From the NCBI GenBank assembly GCA_003427395.1, contig BFEA01000421.1, positions 24,079 through 81,849 of the forward strand: a DNA stretch of 57,771 nt, given 5' to 3'. The notes under the pieces are model-generated. The model searched no databases. It was not told the DNA's origin and saw only the letters and a program-made list of their open reading frames with translations. How positions within the stretch are numbered: the first letter of the stretch is position 1; every line of letters begins with the position of its first letter. This DNA is from Chara braunii (lineage: Eukaryota > Streptophyta > Charophyceae > Charales > Characeae). Both the position numbers and the translations under genes were made by a program. Shown piece by piece: positions 1-10,233 of this stretch.

Positions 1-194
1 ACCTGAGCAAACAGGCTGGTGGCGCCAGTCAAAGAAAATACCCACCACTGCCCGGCTTTTTGTTTCTATTGCTAGCAGGGTGTACTATAAGGGTCCATGC
101 GAGCAATCCCTATAGCACGCTCTTGCCTGAGGCTTGTGCCCCACTGACTGGTTTCGGAGAAATTCTGCGAAGTCCAAACAGTACGGCGTGGTCT

Positions 195-299
195 CCGGGG
201 GCTAAGTCCCACTTACACGAATTATGAGATATTGACCGTAGATCGGACAGATCAACGGTCAGAATCTGGTAATCCGTGCAAGTTGGACCTTGCCCCGGG
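195..299. mobile_element. MITE-like hairpin, GGGGCYAAGTCCCACT termini
   Basis: An imperfect inverted repeat of about 105 bp. The left end GGGGGCTAAGTCCCACTTA mirrors the right end CAAGTTGGACCTTGCCCC, and the inner arms also pair (ATATTGACCGT with ACGGTCAGAAT). The same terminal motif begins the next hairpin at 369, which supports a non-autonomous DNA transposon family. No transposase is visible. Confidence 0.7.
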
Positions 300-368
300 A
301 TGAATTTTTTGGGCATAAAATTTTTGGCGCTCCTTTCCCGTCTATTACGAAGTTGCCGACCCGGGGCC

Positions 369-522
369 AAGTCCCACTAGCAGCGTTGAGCTACCTCAAC
401 GCCTGAATCTGGACGTGTTTGTGGACAGGTGCAGTTCAGGAAACTCAACAGCATTTCTGCACATCTCCAAAAAAGCGTCCAGATACAGGCGTTGAGGTAG
501 CTCAACGCTGCTAGTGGGACTT
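369..522. mobile_element. MITE with long terminal inverted repeats
   Basis: A 154-bp hairpin. The left arm starting AAGTCCCACTAGCAGCGTTG pairs with the right arm ending CAACGCTGCTAGTGGGACTT, and pairing continues inward for about 45 bp through GGCGTTGAGG and the CTGGACG motif. Related partial copies lie at 28090-28105 (TAGTGGGACTTGGGCCCC) and 55405-55495. A short non-coding foldback element. Confidence 0.85.
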
Positions 523-746
523 TTTGATCCAGCAATAGCCAGAAAAACGAATCAAGATGATGACAAAAAACATCACCAATCAAGGCTTGGCCCCCGCTGT
601 ACAGTAAACTCATGCACATTTCTTTTTGAGCTGGGCCAGAATAGTAATCAGATGCGTTACACCGTCTTTTAGGGAATACTTGGTAAAAGAGACGGTACCA
701 TCTTTTAGGGAATACTTGCGAGAAGAGACAGTGCAACTGATCCTAT

Positions 747-775
747 AGTACTTCAAACAACAACAACAACAACAA

Positions 776-818
<43 letters not shown>

Positions 819-826
819 CTTCAAAC
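747..826 (+). mobile_element. Tail-only retroinsertion with 12-bp target-site duplication
   Basis: AGTACTTCAAAC occurs at 747-758 and again, perfectly, at 815-826. The 56 bp between are only (AAC)n followed by poly(A). This is what target-primed reverse transcription leaves when it stops within the tail of a SINE or LINE transcript. Confidence 0.8.
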
Positions 827-838
827 GTAAGAGAACGT

Positions 839-1037
839 AAAAGAAACAGAAATTGATGGCTAATAGGAATTGAGTCTTGTTGTGTTAGCGGGTCCCACTG
901 GGTCCTGTAAAAAGCGAACACTGGGTAATGCTCCCAGAAGATTATGGCATGACACCGGGTGGACTGTGAGGACCCCGGCCTCAAGGACAACAATTATTAT
1001 AATATGAGCCTTGGGCACTGGGCCCCATTTGATATTT

Positions 1038-1070
<33 letters not shown>

Positions 1071-1081
1071 AACAGAAAAGT
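839..1081 (+). mobile_element. SINE B copy with target-site duplication
   Basis: The element body (about 853-1067) ends with the SINE B 3' module: GACTGTGAGGACCCCGGCCT, then GCCTTGGGCACTGGGCCC and poly(A). The body is flanked by AAAAGAAACAGAAA at 839-852 and the same motif after the poly(A) tail (about 1065-1078). The exact left edge is uncertain because A-richness inflates the match. Confidence 0.75.
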
Positions 1082-1644
1082 CGGAGCCGGACCATGAGGC
1101 TCGTGAAAGACAGACGGGACCGTGGGGTCCCGGCGAAGAAGGAGGTATGAAGACAACATCACAGCTTTTGTGTGGCCGCCCCCGGTTCCTCGAAAAGACC
1201 CATGTAGTCCACGAGGTCCAGCAGGAGGGCTTGGAGCGAGAGCGACCGTCCCCTTGGGCCTCGCTGCACTACTCATGACTCGTGAAAAAAATCAAGAGTG
1301 CGGCGTGAGTTGTCAGAGTCCCAAAATGGCCTACAGTTCGGCCGTGGCTGCACTAGATAGTCCTGCTCATGAAGCACTCTTGAGATGCTGGCAGTTGTCA
1401 TAGAGTGCAGTGCAGCGTGGTTTGTCTGCCCAGACCCAGGCTTGCTCTAGAAATCCCGTGCCCTTTCAAGAAACCGTCCGACCACCCTTGCAAAAACCAA
1501 GGTTGCAGGCAGGCGAGCAAGAGTGCTCTAGATGACTTTGTCCGACGGCACCCTGACAGCTCATGAAATGTAATTTCACGAGCGACAAGGCAAGAGTAGT
1601 GCAGCGCCGACAACTCTTGACGTTTGCAAGAGTAAAGTCTGCCG
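1082..1644. other. Unassigned sequence
   Basis: No recognisable gene or repeat module. Short open frames on both strands show no family motif. Shared short words with 2200-2290 (GACAGCTCATGAAATG-like and GCACTCTTGA-like) hint at an old dispersed repeat, but not enough to define one. Confidence 0.4.
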
Positions 1645-2044
1645 GACCGATATCTGCAGAGTTGTTCTTTTCTGTGCCCCTGTTTTGCCGACGCCAGAAC
1701 GACGCTGGCCGGAGCTGGGGCGTTGCCCTGTAACCTGCACAGGCAGGAGCGTGAGGCCTTGTAGAGAGATCTGGGGGTTGCCGAGGGGGGAAGGCAATCC
1801 ACTGGCGAACCCTGGGGGGCTGCTCCGTGGCGAGGAGAGATCAGCTACGGGGGACATTGGTTAGGTCAGTATTGTCTCTGTTTTACAATGTCCTGGTACA
1901 GGGAGGGCTAGAAGTTGCTCTAGGATTAGGAGATCAGAACTGTTGGTATAGCATAGCTTATCACAATTAATACAATCTCTTAACACCATCAGCATCATCA
2001 TCAGTAGTATCATCATCATCATCAGGATCATCATCATCATAGTC
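1645..2044 (+). mobile_element. Family D element ending in CAT-rich stretch
   Basis: The dispersed repeat family D carries GACGCTGGCCGGAGCTGGGG, CCTGTAACCTGC and GTAGAGAGATCTGGGG. It runs into a (CAT/CAG)n stretch at about 1985-2040 and then directly into a SINE B copy. The same D, CAT-rich and SINE B order recurs in reverse at 7869-8470. No convincing protein was recognised in it. Confidence 0.75.
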
Positions 2045-2053
2045 ACCCCATGA

Positions 2054-2163
2054 GGGACGCTGAGCCTGGTTCTCAGTAAGTTCGGTTTTGTTTCTCCGGG
2101 CNGACTGTGAGGACCCCGGCCTCATTCCTCTTATTGGTAATATCAGCCTTGGGCACTGGGACC

Positions 2164-2195
<32 letters not shown>
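2054..2195 (+). mobile_element. SINE B, full module plus poly(A)
   Basis: Starts GGGACGCTGAGCCTGGTTCT, continues through CTCCGGGCNGACTGTGAGGA and GCCTTGGGCACTGGGACC, and ends in a poly(A) tail of about 28 bases. One ambiguous base lies at 2102. It directly follows family D, so both may have moved as one composite unit. Confidence 0.85.
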
Positions 2196-2199
<4 letters not shown>

Positions 2200-3051
2200 A
2201 CAGCTCTTGATGCGTTTTAAGTGCAGCGATGCGCACCTCATGAAAAAGCACATTTCATGAGTACTGCAGCCAGGCCCCTTGTCTGTGGCTGTTTGAAAGT
2301 TGTGCGGCCGGTACCGGGTATGTGAAGGGTCGAAGTGCCAAGGAGTGCGAGTTGTTTTTTGTTTTCGGAGTCCAGGCCTAACTGTCTACTCCGTCAGTTT
2401 GTGCATGTGGGGCCCTCCAGGGATCGTTGCCTGTCGCACACACATATGGACCACAGACATTCGGGCCGTTGGGCCCGGACATGACAAAAATCGAAAAAAA
2501 AAAAAAAAAAAAAAAATCTTCCCCATTTTTTGTGCTGCAGAGACCGTTTGCGGTTCTATTGAAAAACGGGACATTTTCTTGCGGGATGGAATCCGCGCGG
2601 CGTGCCAGGATACCCCAACTCCAAAATGGCCTGCGACAGTGCCCGCATCTGCTGTGACCGCGGAAACAGGTCGGATCCCCATAAACTCCAAAAAGTACTT
2701 CACCTAAGTACTGTCACATCAGTAGCTTGGAAACTGCCTCCTGACGTGCTTCCATGTTCACAAGTGAAGGACAACGAAACTGACCGCGTGCAATTCGTGA
2801 AAGAAAACAATCGCGAATATGCAGTGGCCCCCCCTGCTTACTCCGAGGAATTTGCTTGAAGAGGCCTGCAGTTGGGTACAAGCCTGAATTTTTCAGGCTC
2901 CGATCTATAAGTGGGAGGGAAGCTTGACTTGCTGGAAATAGGGTCCAGCTGTGTTCTTTGGTTAAACCAAAAAGAAAGGGTGAGCAGTGATTCTGTGATT
3001 GATCAGCATTGACTGCCCTACACGAAAAGGAATACTGGTGTTGCTCTGTCC
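2196..3051. other. Unassigned sequence with a poly(A) tract
   Basis: Contains an A-rich tract at about 2490-2516 and an open frame of 85 codons (2602-2859, plus strand) with no recognised motif. No splice-supported gene can be argued. Confidence 0.35.
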
Positions 3052-3201
3052 TTTTTTTTTTTTTTTTTTTGAAAGAACTTCATGGCCAGGGAGTTCTGCG
3101 TAACTGGGTCACACCAGCATCCCCCTTAAGCAGGTCCCCGTGTTGAAGGCTTTATCTATTGGTGGGGAGCAGCACCTGCTGGAAATAGGGCCCAGCGTCC
3201 C
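3052..3201 (-). mobile_element. SINE A copy
   Basis: Minus-strand copy: T-tract at 3052-3070, body, then ATCTATTGGTGGGGAGCAGC and CCCAGCGTCCC at the head. About 150 bp, the usual size of the family here. Confidence 0.85.
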
Positions 3202-4212
3202 TGTGCAAGCAACAGTTCAATTAGTTCAATGGACATGATTGGCTCTTTTCTGAAGCTAGCTGATTTTCAAACATTGCATGGGCCCACTGGCCGGTCCTCC
3301 TTGGGTGCTCCTCTTGAGCCGGGCCCCTTACTCCTTTCTCTCAGTCTCCCTGACTTCATCTCTGTTGACCTTCGGAGGGTGTGGAGGAGTGAGGGGGTGT
3401 GGGGGGTGAATTACTCCTGGCCGGCATCAGGAGGAAGAGGTTTGCGGGTGGGCAGGTGGCAACGCAGTGGAGTGAGGGTCGGGCGGGGGGTTAAGGGGAG
3501 GAGTGGGCTGCGGTGGTAGTGGTGGTGGAGGTCATGAAGGGGATGGATGCTTGCGGGGGACGGAATGCGCGGGCGGGTTTAGTGCTCGTTTTGGATAAGT
3601 ATGGAATTTGTTGGTTTGTATTCTACTGTGAAATGTCGTCGGGGGAGTCTGTCCCAGTGTCCCTCAGTTGATAGCCAGGGTTGCCATCGCAGTTTGTTCT
3701 TCTGACCAAAGCTACTAAGTCTGTTGTTTTTTGTCTGTCCGCAGAGAGGAGAAGCAGGCCTGAATGTCTGCTCTCCTCTCTTCATCTGAATTCACTGTGT
3801 AATATATCCCACATGTCCTTCCATGTTGCGTAGGTCTTAATTGTGATGGTGTCTGCTGTGGTCACCAGCTTCCATGTACCCGTAGGTGTGCTGCTTTCTT
3901 TCAAAGGCGCAGCACATCCTCCAGGCAGCCATGAGAACAGTGAGGCGCATTTGTTTGAAGAGATTCGTCATAAATGGCAACCAGCTGTTCCCATTTGGCC
4001 GCATTGAATTTCCCCCTAGCAATATCGTGTACTACGTGTAGGTATTGATGTAATGCCATGCTGCGCCCCACCACTGCCATAGTTGGGCCACCATTGGACA
4101 TGATTCTAACAAGCAATGTTCCAAGCCTTAGTTGTTGTTGTTTAACAACCAGTAGGCAGACCTAATAATAACAATACGTGACTGTTAGCATTCATAACTC
4201 ATCAGAGAAAGG
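3202..4212. other. Unassigned sequence, G-rich then neutral
   Basis: A G-rich stretch (about 3370-3560) rich in GTGG and GGAG words is followed by ordinary sequence. A minus-strand frame between about 4116 and 3837 is readable with one shift and contains HDIARGKFNAAKWEQL. I do not recognise it. It could be a gene remnant or transposon coding debris. Confidence 0.35.
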
Positions 4213-4281
4213 GAGAAGAAGAAGAAGAAGAAGAAGAAGAAGAAGAAGAAGAAGAAGAAGAAGAAGAAGAAGAAGAAGAAG
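4213..4281 (+). repeat. (GAA)n microsatellite
   Basis: About 23 uninterrupted GAA triplets. Confidence 0.98.
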
Positions 4282-4489
4282 CGGAGGGAGGAGGACAGAA
4301 AAAGAGGAAGAAGAGCTAAACAAAGGATATAGTTGACAAAACCCGAACGCGACTTCGTTCCGACGAAAAAAGAAAGTGACAATGTCTCGGAACGTTACGG
4401 CGATGACCCGACCGGTTTTGGCTGGCCGCCGTGACCAGCACTCGTCAGGGGTTGCTCTTTTTTCTCAAGGTTCGATCTTTCCCGGACCT

Positions 4490-4790
4490 AGGGAAGGTGT
4501 GGAGGCAGTAGGCACAGAGTGCTGATACTATCCCTTTTTTTCTCAACTTGAAGGTCCGATCTTTCTGTAATCCAATCTGGTGTGAGCAGACAGCGGTGGA
4601 TGATCTGCCATTGTATCGCCCTGTGATTGGCGGGTCTGATGTGAGAGCAGTTCGACCATTTGAATGGTCGGAATTCCTGTCGCCCGATGGGCAAGTCCCT
4701 CTCCCATCTTATTATGATCCGTTCCACTGTGTGTACTGGTTTGCGGGCTGACCTGTACCCATTTTTGACTGTGTATTGCCAGGGCATCAT
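4490..4790 (-). mobile_element. LINE reverse-transcriptase C-terminal fragment
   Basis: The minus-strand translation contains IQWQIIHRCLLTPDWITE. It matches the LINE copy at 42640 (SLQWQLLHRCLPTNDWLID), the block just before the zinc-binding region at the C-terminus of plant-type LINE ORF2. A short decayed fragment with no intact RT core. Confidence 0.65.
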
Positions 4791-4841
4791 TCTATATCCG
4801 TCTCCCCATCTTCATTCCCATAATGATTGTGATGGGTCAAA

Positions 4842-5191
4842 TAAACCACCAGTTCACATGAACTACCTACCAAGGCTCGCAAGCCTGCAAGTGCGCTTTT
4901 TCGAAGTGGCCTGCTGTTTTCACTGTCGGCCAAGCCCTGAACCAAAATCCTCTTACCGCGTTTCCACGTATACCCGTAAGAGCACTACTCCAGTTCGTGC
5001 AACTGGTGGTCCAGTACACAGCCCCAGCCTTACAGAGAAATCACGAGTTGCCGGCTCCAAACTTTTCGGGGCTCGGGACTACCGGATGAGAATGGCTCAC
5101 TGCCAGCCAAAAAAGAAAGTGCACGGCTGGCAGTTCAGAAAATCTTGGTGCGCAGTGCAGCACCCCCATGCCCAGGTTTACTGGTGGTTTA
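4842..5191. mobile_element. MITE-like element, TAAACCACCAG termini
   Basis: Starts TAAACCACCAG and ends CTGGTGGTTTA, a perfect terminal inversion. The interior carries GGCTGGCAG/CTGCCAGCC pairings. A 232-codon open frame crosses it, but it resembles no known protein and follows the repeat boundaries poorly. Confidence 0.65.
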
Positions 5192-5381
5192 AACCACCAC
5201 CAGAAGCCACCAGTTCACAGTCTAAGTTGACGAAGCTACCTTCCAAGGCTTGCGAGCCTGCAACTGCATCTTTTTTTAGAGTGGCATGCGGCTTTTGTTA
5301 CCAGCCCAGGCCCAAATGGAAGTGCTCTTACCGAGTATACCGGTTAGAGGACCACTGAGGTTTGGGTGAGCTGGTGGTTTA
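5190..5381. mobile_element. Second MITE copy with the same termini
   Basis: Begins TTAAACCACCACCAG and ends CTGGTGGTTTA. Internal words (CCAAGGCTTGCGAGCCTGCAA, split by small changes, and CTCTTACCG) repeat those of the preceding element, showing two members of one family side by side. Confidence 0.65.
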
Positions 5382-5462
5382 TGAAGGACAAGAAAACAAA
5401 GAAAAGAGAAGTTTCAATGCACCTTCCTGTACAGACACAGGAACGACTTGAGGACTTTTTCA

Positions 5463-5698
5463 TACACAAAGCTATTATACCTGATGGTCCTGACTCCTGA
5501 GTGCTGGTCACATTGAGGTAGGTCCTAGTAGGATAGTAGGGATCATAGGGGGTGTGCTAGGAGTATTAATGAGGGGAAGGGTAGGGCAGGTGGCCTATCC
5601 AGTCAGGACAACCATTGGCTGCCACTGCCAGCGATCACCGTGGGTCTGGTCCTTTGCCTCTACAACACCCTGGGCTTTATTTAAAAAAAAAAAAAAAA
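5463..5698 (+). mobile_element. SINE-like family C copy
   Basis: Contains CTGGTCACATTGAGGTAGG, AGGATAGTAGGGAT, GCGATCACCGTGGG and CTACAACACCCTGGGCTT before a poly(A) tract. It aligns by eye with 39536-39838 and 11865-12030. Non-coding, poly(A)-tailed. Confidence 0.75.
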
Positions 5699-5744
5699 AA
5701 AGATACACAAAGCGAGAGAAGGTTAACAGCAGTCGTATTTTTCA

Positions 5745-6060
5745 TCACCACTTCAAGACACCCTTCACCACTTCAGAATGCAGCCTGCCTAAACAGGTGG
5801 TTTTCAAGGTCTTTGGACGTTTCACCACTTCAGGACACTTTTCACCACTTCAGGATGCAGCCTGCCTAAACAGGTGGTTTTCAGGGTCTTCGGACCTTTC
5901 ACCACTTCAATACCATTCAGGATTTTCAGACTACCCAAAACTCTCACTTCACCATTTCAGGATGCAACCTGCCTAAACAGGTGATTTTCAGGGTCTTCGG
6001 ACCTTTCACCACTTCAGGACCATTCGGGATTTTCAGACTGCCCAAAACTCTTATTTCAGA
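5745..6060 (+). repeat. Minisatellite, TTCACCACTTCAGGA unit
   Basis: Four to five tandem copies of a variable 85-100 bp unit. It contains CACCACTTCAGGATGCAGCC, TGCCTAAACAGGTGGTTTTC and CAGGGTCTTCGGAC. No coding sense. Confidence 0.85.
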
Positions 6061-7590
6061 ATTTTCATTCCTGAATTTTCATCTACCCGCTAACCGCTTG
6101 TGCACAAAGCTATAACCCTTCCCTAAGCCCCACTAGTTCCCTAAGGCTTAGTCTTTTAATTGTTGGGTCTCTCTCCTTTCCCTCAAAATGCTACGATCTT
6201 GCGCTTCCTCTACTGTCAATTTGTTCATGCAACCTTGCAGGTCATTTCATTTGAGAATCATGGAGGATGTCCTTCCCCTTGTGTGCAGCACCTGCCTTGG
6301 GAGCACACTGACAAAATCTTGACGAGATCCGACATTCACTTTGCAAAGAGAGAGCGGACGACAAATTGGGGGGGTATGGGTGAGAGGGTATGATAAAAGG
6401 TCTTGTGGTTACTCTCGTTTGGTGCATGGTAAGTCAGAATAAAATGCAGTAGGTTGGAACAAATCCAGTCTGTCTAAAAGTTACAGCCAAGTGCGACTGG
6501 GGCGAATTTCTCTCTGATTCCAGCCATGGTTTCCAAACAAAAGTATATCGTTCGTACAGATCACAGATTTTGCGATTGGGATCAAGCCATATAGTTATGA
6601 AAAATCTAGGGAGATCGCGGGCGCCCGGGTCCCGATGTCACGCCCGATTTGGCGACCGGGTGACCGGTCGGGCATGACCCGTGGGCATGGCCCCGGGCAG
6701 CCTCAACCCCCCCCCAAAAACATGAAGAAAAAAAAAGAAACCCTCCCAAAAAATTTGAAAAACAAATATGTTGTGTAGAATAACAATACAAACAACTTTT
6801 GGCTGAGGGTCACATCAGAGTTCCTCACGGAACTGACGATAAAAAAACAAAAAATAACCAAATCACACTAAGGCACCCCCCTTTAGACCCTTTAAGCCCC
6901 TTTAAAATTCATTTATACTCCGCTTTCCCCCCCTTGACAGCCAACTCTCAAACAAAGAAAAGATCCTGGATTTGGGCTCCTCTTGGAGAGCGCGGAAAAA
7001 AATCACCGCAAAATTTTTAATGTTCTTAGACCCCCCCGGGCGTCACGCCCGGGTCACTGGCCAGTCATGAAAATCTTTCGAGTAATGAATTCGTGTATGG
7101 TAACGACATCGCTCGTAGTTATGAGTTCAACTTTTGATAGGTTGGCTTTTACAGAGCGGGTGAACTCTGCTCTACAGGGGCTTCACAAGGTGGGTACTGA
7201 AGGCCTTGGAGGTGGTGCCGACAGATTGTGGGGGATATATTGTTTTGGGGCCAGGGAAGATGTGAAGAGAGGCATAAAAACCCAGCGGGGGCAAATTAGG
7301 GTGAAGGGTAAGCAGAGGGCCAGAGGCATACTTTGGGTGGGAACTGGATGCCTCTGGGGGTACGATGGGGAAGGGTGGGATTGTTCTAAGTTGGGGTTGA
7401 TGAGGATAATCCTTTTCAACGGAGGCAGTGACGGAAAATTTTTGTTTCTTTATTTGACAATCTCTGCTACGTCTGTAGTACATAGCTAATCATCATTAAT
7501 TGATAATCAATGCTATGATTGTACCTGGGAGACAGAAGATAGACATCTGTCTTTAAAGATCCATGACAGATATAGTACACTATTCTTCTT
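6061..7590. other. Unassigned sequence
   Basis: No gene recognised. It holds a C/G-rich palindromic patch (CCGGGCGTCACGCCCGGG at 7038-7055) and a weak foldback at about 7482-7518. An open frame over 6983-7489 (plus) has no family motif. Confidence 0.35.
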
Positions 7591-7593
7591 CTT

Positions 7594-7683
7594 CTTATTA
7601 TTATTATTATTATTATTAAGAAAGACAAGACTTCAATCTATTCATGGGGAGCAGCACGTGCTGGGAACCGGGCCCAGCGTCCC
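7594..7683 (-). mobile_element. (ATT)n stretch then partial SINE A
   Basis: (TTA)n at 7594-7618 is followed by a truncated minus-strand SINE A head with ATGGGGAGCAGCACGTGCTG and GGGCCCAGCGTCCC. Confidence 0.7.
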
Positions 7684-7868
7684 ATATAAAAATTTATATA
7701 GAATTTTAAAAGTTTGAGATATCTGGGTCATTACTCGGCTTTGGCTAAGAAAATTTTGAACGACTTAGAAAATTACTACGACAAACTTTAGAAAAAAGGT
7801 CTGGCCACAACAAAACACGCCACCAGAGAGGTCCTACAAATGCTCAAAATTCTGTGGATCCCTAGCAA

Positions 7869-8004
7869 CCCTTTTTTTTTTTTTTTTTAACCGGGCCTAG
7901 TGCCCAAGACTGATATTATCAATAAGATGATTGAGGCTGGGGTCCTCACAGTCTACCCGGAGTAACCAAACCCAGCTTGCTGAGAACTGGGCTCAGCGTC
8001 CCAC
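7869..8004 (-). mobile_element. SINE B copy
   Basis: Reverse orientation: T-tract, then GGGCCTAGTGCCCAAG, GGTCCTCACAGTCTACCCGG and GGGCTCAGCGTCCC. It is followed immediately by the CAT-rich stretch and a reverse family D copy. Confidence 0.85.
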
Positions 8005-8470
8005 TTCTGATGATGCTAACGATTATGATGATGGTGAATGGTGATGATGCTACTGCTGATGATGATTAGTATATCTGCCCTTCTGGCCTCCTAAGCCTAT
8101 ATCAACTCCTAGCCCTCCCTGTATCAGTACATTGTAACTGAGAGACAATACTAGCCTAACCGATATCGCCCATTACCGCTCCCTTCTCGCCCCATAGCAG
8201 CCCCCCCTGGTTCTCCACTGGAATGCCTTCCTCCCTCGGCAAACCCCAGATCTCTCTACAAGACCTCAAGCTCCTGCCATCTGCAGGTTACAGGGTGATG
8301 CCCCAGCTCCGGCCAGCATTGTTCGGACATCAGCAAACCAGGGGCACAAAATAGAACAACTCTGCAAATATCAGCCATGGATCGACCATCTCTAAATTCC
8401 TATATCCCAGATACGAAAGAAGGCTAGATGCTGCCCAAAGCTCAGAACCAGAATGCTTAATATAACCTGA
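8005..8470 (-). mobile_element. Family D element, reverse
   Basis: (ATG)n-like sequence at 8005-8070, then CCCCAGATCTCTCTACAAG, GGTTACAGGGTGATGCCCCA and GCTCCGGCCAGCATTG. This is the reverse complement of the 1645-2044 copy. Together with 7869-8004 it forms a second D, CAT-rich and SINE B composite. Confidence 0.8.
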
Positions 8471-8985
8471 ATAAAGATGATGATTATGATGATAATGCTC
8501 ATGATGATTACTATGAAAACAGTTTAGAAGACTTATACTGTATAAGCACTTCTGGCATCCTAATCCTGAAACCCTCCTAAACTTCTCTGTACCAAGATAT
8601 TACATCTTAGAGACAATACCCTCCTAACCAAATATCTGCCATATCTGACCTGTTCTCGCCACCTTGACTATCCCTGGCCCCCTAGGTTGTCAAGACAGCC
8701 CCCCCCAGTTGGCCACTGAATTGCTTTCCTCCCTCAGCCAATCCCCAGATCTCTTTACAAGGCCTCACGCTCCTGCCAAATGCAGGTTACAGGGTCACAC
8801 CCCAGCTCCGGCCAGCGTCGTTCTGGCATAGGCAAACCAGGAGCATAAAACAAAACAACACAGCAGAAATCAGTCCAGATTCGATCATCACTAAGATCCT
8901 ATATCCCGAGTAAAGAAAAGGCTAGAAGCACCAAGAAATCCAAAAACCCAGAAAGCCATATTATTACCTTAATGACGATGATACT
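8471..8985 (-). mobile_element. Family D element, second reverse copy
   Basis: A diverged tandem neighbour of the previous copy: ATGATGATTATGATG-type tail, CCAATCCCCAGATCTCTTTA, GCAGGTTACAGGGTCACACC and CTCCGGCCAGCGTCG. Confidence 0.75.
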
Positions 8986-9444
8986 ACCCTAAAATTAGTC
9001 TGCCCCCCCCCTTCATTCCACCCTGTCCCAATGCTGCCTCCGTTGAAACGAATTACCCTCGATACAGGCATCCTATGACAGCCCCAACTTGGGATAGTAC
9101 CACCTTCCCCCCCTTCTCCCAGAAGGGCATACAGTTCCCTCCCAAATTATACCCCTGCACACCTTTTACCTTAAACTGCCCCCACTGGTGTGAGTAACCT
9201 CACCACCAACCCCAGAATAAGGCAACCCACAAACTCTGCCTACACCCCCTCCAGGGCTACACCACCCACCTTGTGTCACCCCTGCAGAGTGAAGCTCTCC
9301 CCTGAGCCCCCACCTTCCATCCATCAAAATTAGCTGTCAGAACTAAGAGAGGAGACAACTGGCATTTCGAACCTAAAACCTATGCTGTAAAAAAAATTCG
9401 AGTGATTTTAAAAAAAGACGGTGAAACGGAATCTGAGATTCGAA
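8986..9444. other. C-rich unassigned sequence
   Basis: C-rich, with several C homopolymers (for example 9003-9011). No gene seen. Confidence 0.4.
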
Positions 9445-9603
9445 TTTAAACCACCAGTACTTCCTAAAGTTGTGCCCGTTAACGCTACGCGATTTTAGGA
9501 AACGTATGGGCCACTACAGGAGCGCCCAAATTCATCCAACTTGAAACGTTTCTACTCTATTTTTTTCCGCGACCGATAGCTGGGCCAAGTACTGGTGGTT
9601 TAA
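9445..9603. mobile_element. MITE with TTAAACCACCAGTACTT inverted repeats
   Basis: The left end TTAAACCACCAGTACTT and right end AAGTACTGGTGGTTTAA are perfect inverted repeats of 17 bp around about 125 bp. The TTAA outer bases could be target site or part of the repeat. Related copies lie at 4842, 5190 and 31502. Confidence 0.85.
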
Positions 9604-10039
9604 GATTTCCGGAATGAAGAAAATGATACGATATCCGAGTTTTGAAATTAAGTGATACGTAATCAGAGTTTTGAAATTGAGGAGATGAAAAGTTAAAAAT
9701 GAAGGAAAAAATTAATTAGTAGATAATGAAAAAGGATTTTGGTATTAAAAATACCATACAGGTTCGTAGATTAAATAGAAATCTAGGTATTAAAAAATAC
9801 CTTCCAGATTGATTAATTAGGAAATATAAGATACCAGAATAGGAATGGACGGGAATAAAACCAGATATTAATCAAGAAATTAATTAAAGATGATAGAACT
9901 CCGATGTTAGTTTAGGATATCGGCCAAGATTATGATTACTCGTATATGGTAGATAAGACTTGAAGAAAAAAATCCGTTTACCAAAATACCGATGTTAGCA
10001 GAAACGCGAAAAAGCTTGAGGTAGATGTGACAACTTACG
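9604..10039. other. AT-rich unassigned sequence
   Basis: AT-rich with small internal echoes (GAGTTTTGAAATTRAG twice; ATTAAAAATACC twice). No gene recognised. Confidence 0.4.
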
Positions 10040-10121
10040 TAAGGGCATACTCACACTAGCACGTACTTCCGCAAATGTTGTGATTTTGCGAAAATACGTG
10101 GTAGTGTGAGTATGCCCTAAG
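10040..10121. mobile_element. Short foldback MITE, AGGGCATACTCACACT
   Basis: AGGGCATACTCACACTAGCA pairs with GTAGTGTGAGTATGCCCT across a loop of about 35 bp. Relict ends of the same family appear at about 20888 (GAGTATGCCCT) and 40952-40970 (AGTGTGAGTATGCCCT). Confidence 0.85.
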
Positions 10122-10195
10122 AAGCGGTCATGGAGAAAAAACCGATTACCAAATTGCCACAGTTAGCCTCCCCCTCCACCCCCCCCTCCCTCCTC

Positions 10196-10233
10196 CTGTC
10201 TCTTATACACATCTAGATGTGTATAAGAGACAG
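10196..10233. other. Nextera mate-pair junction adapter (artefact)
   Basis: CTGTCTCTTATACACATCT followed by its reverse complement, the 38-bp junction of two Tn5 mosaic ends. Library sequence, not genomic. Flanking sequence cannot be assumed contiguous. Confidence 0.97.

Noticed and set aside
4660-5358. A 232-codon plus-strand frame
   Set aside because: It crosses two MITE copies and a boundary between them; no protein motif.
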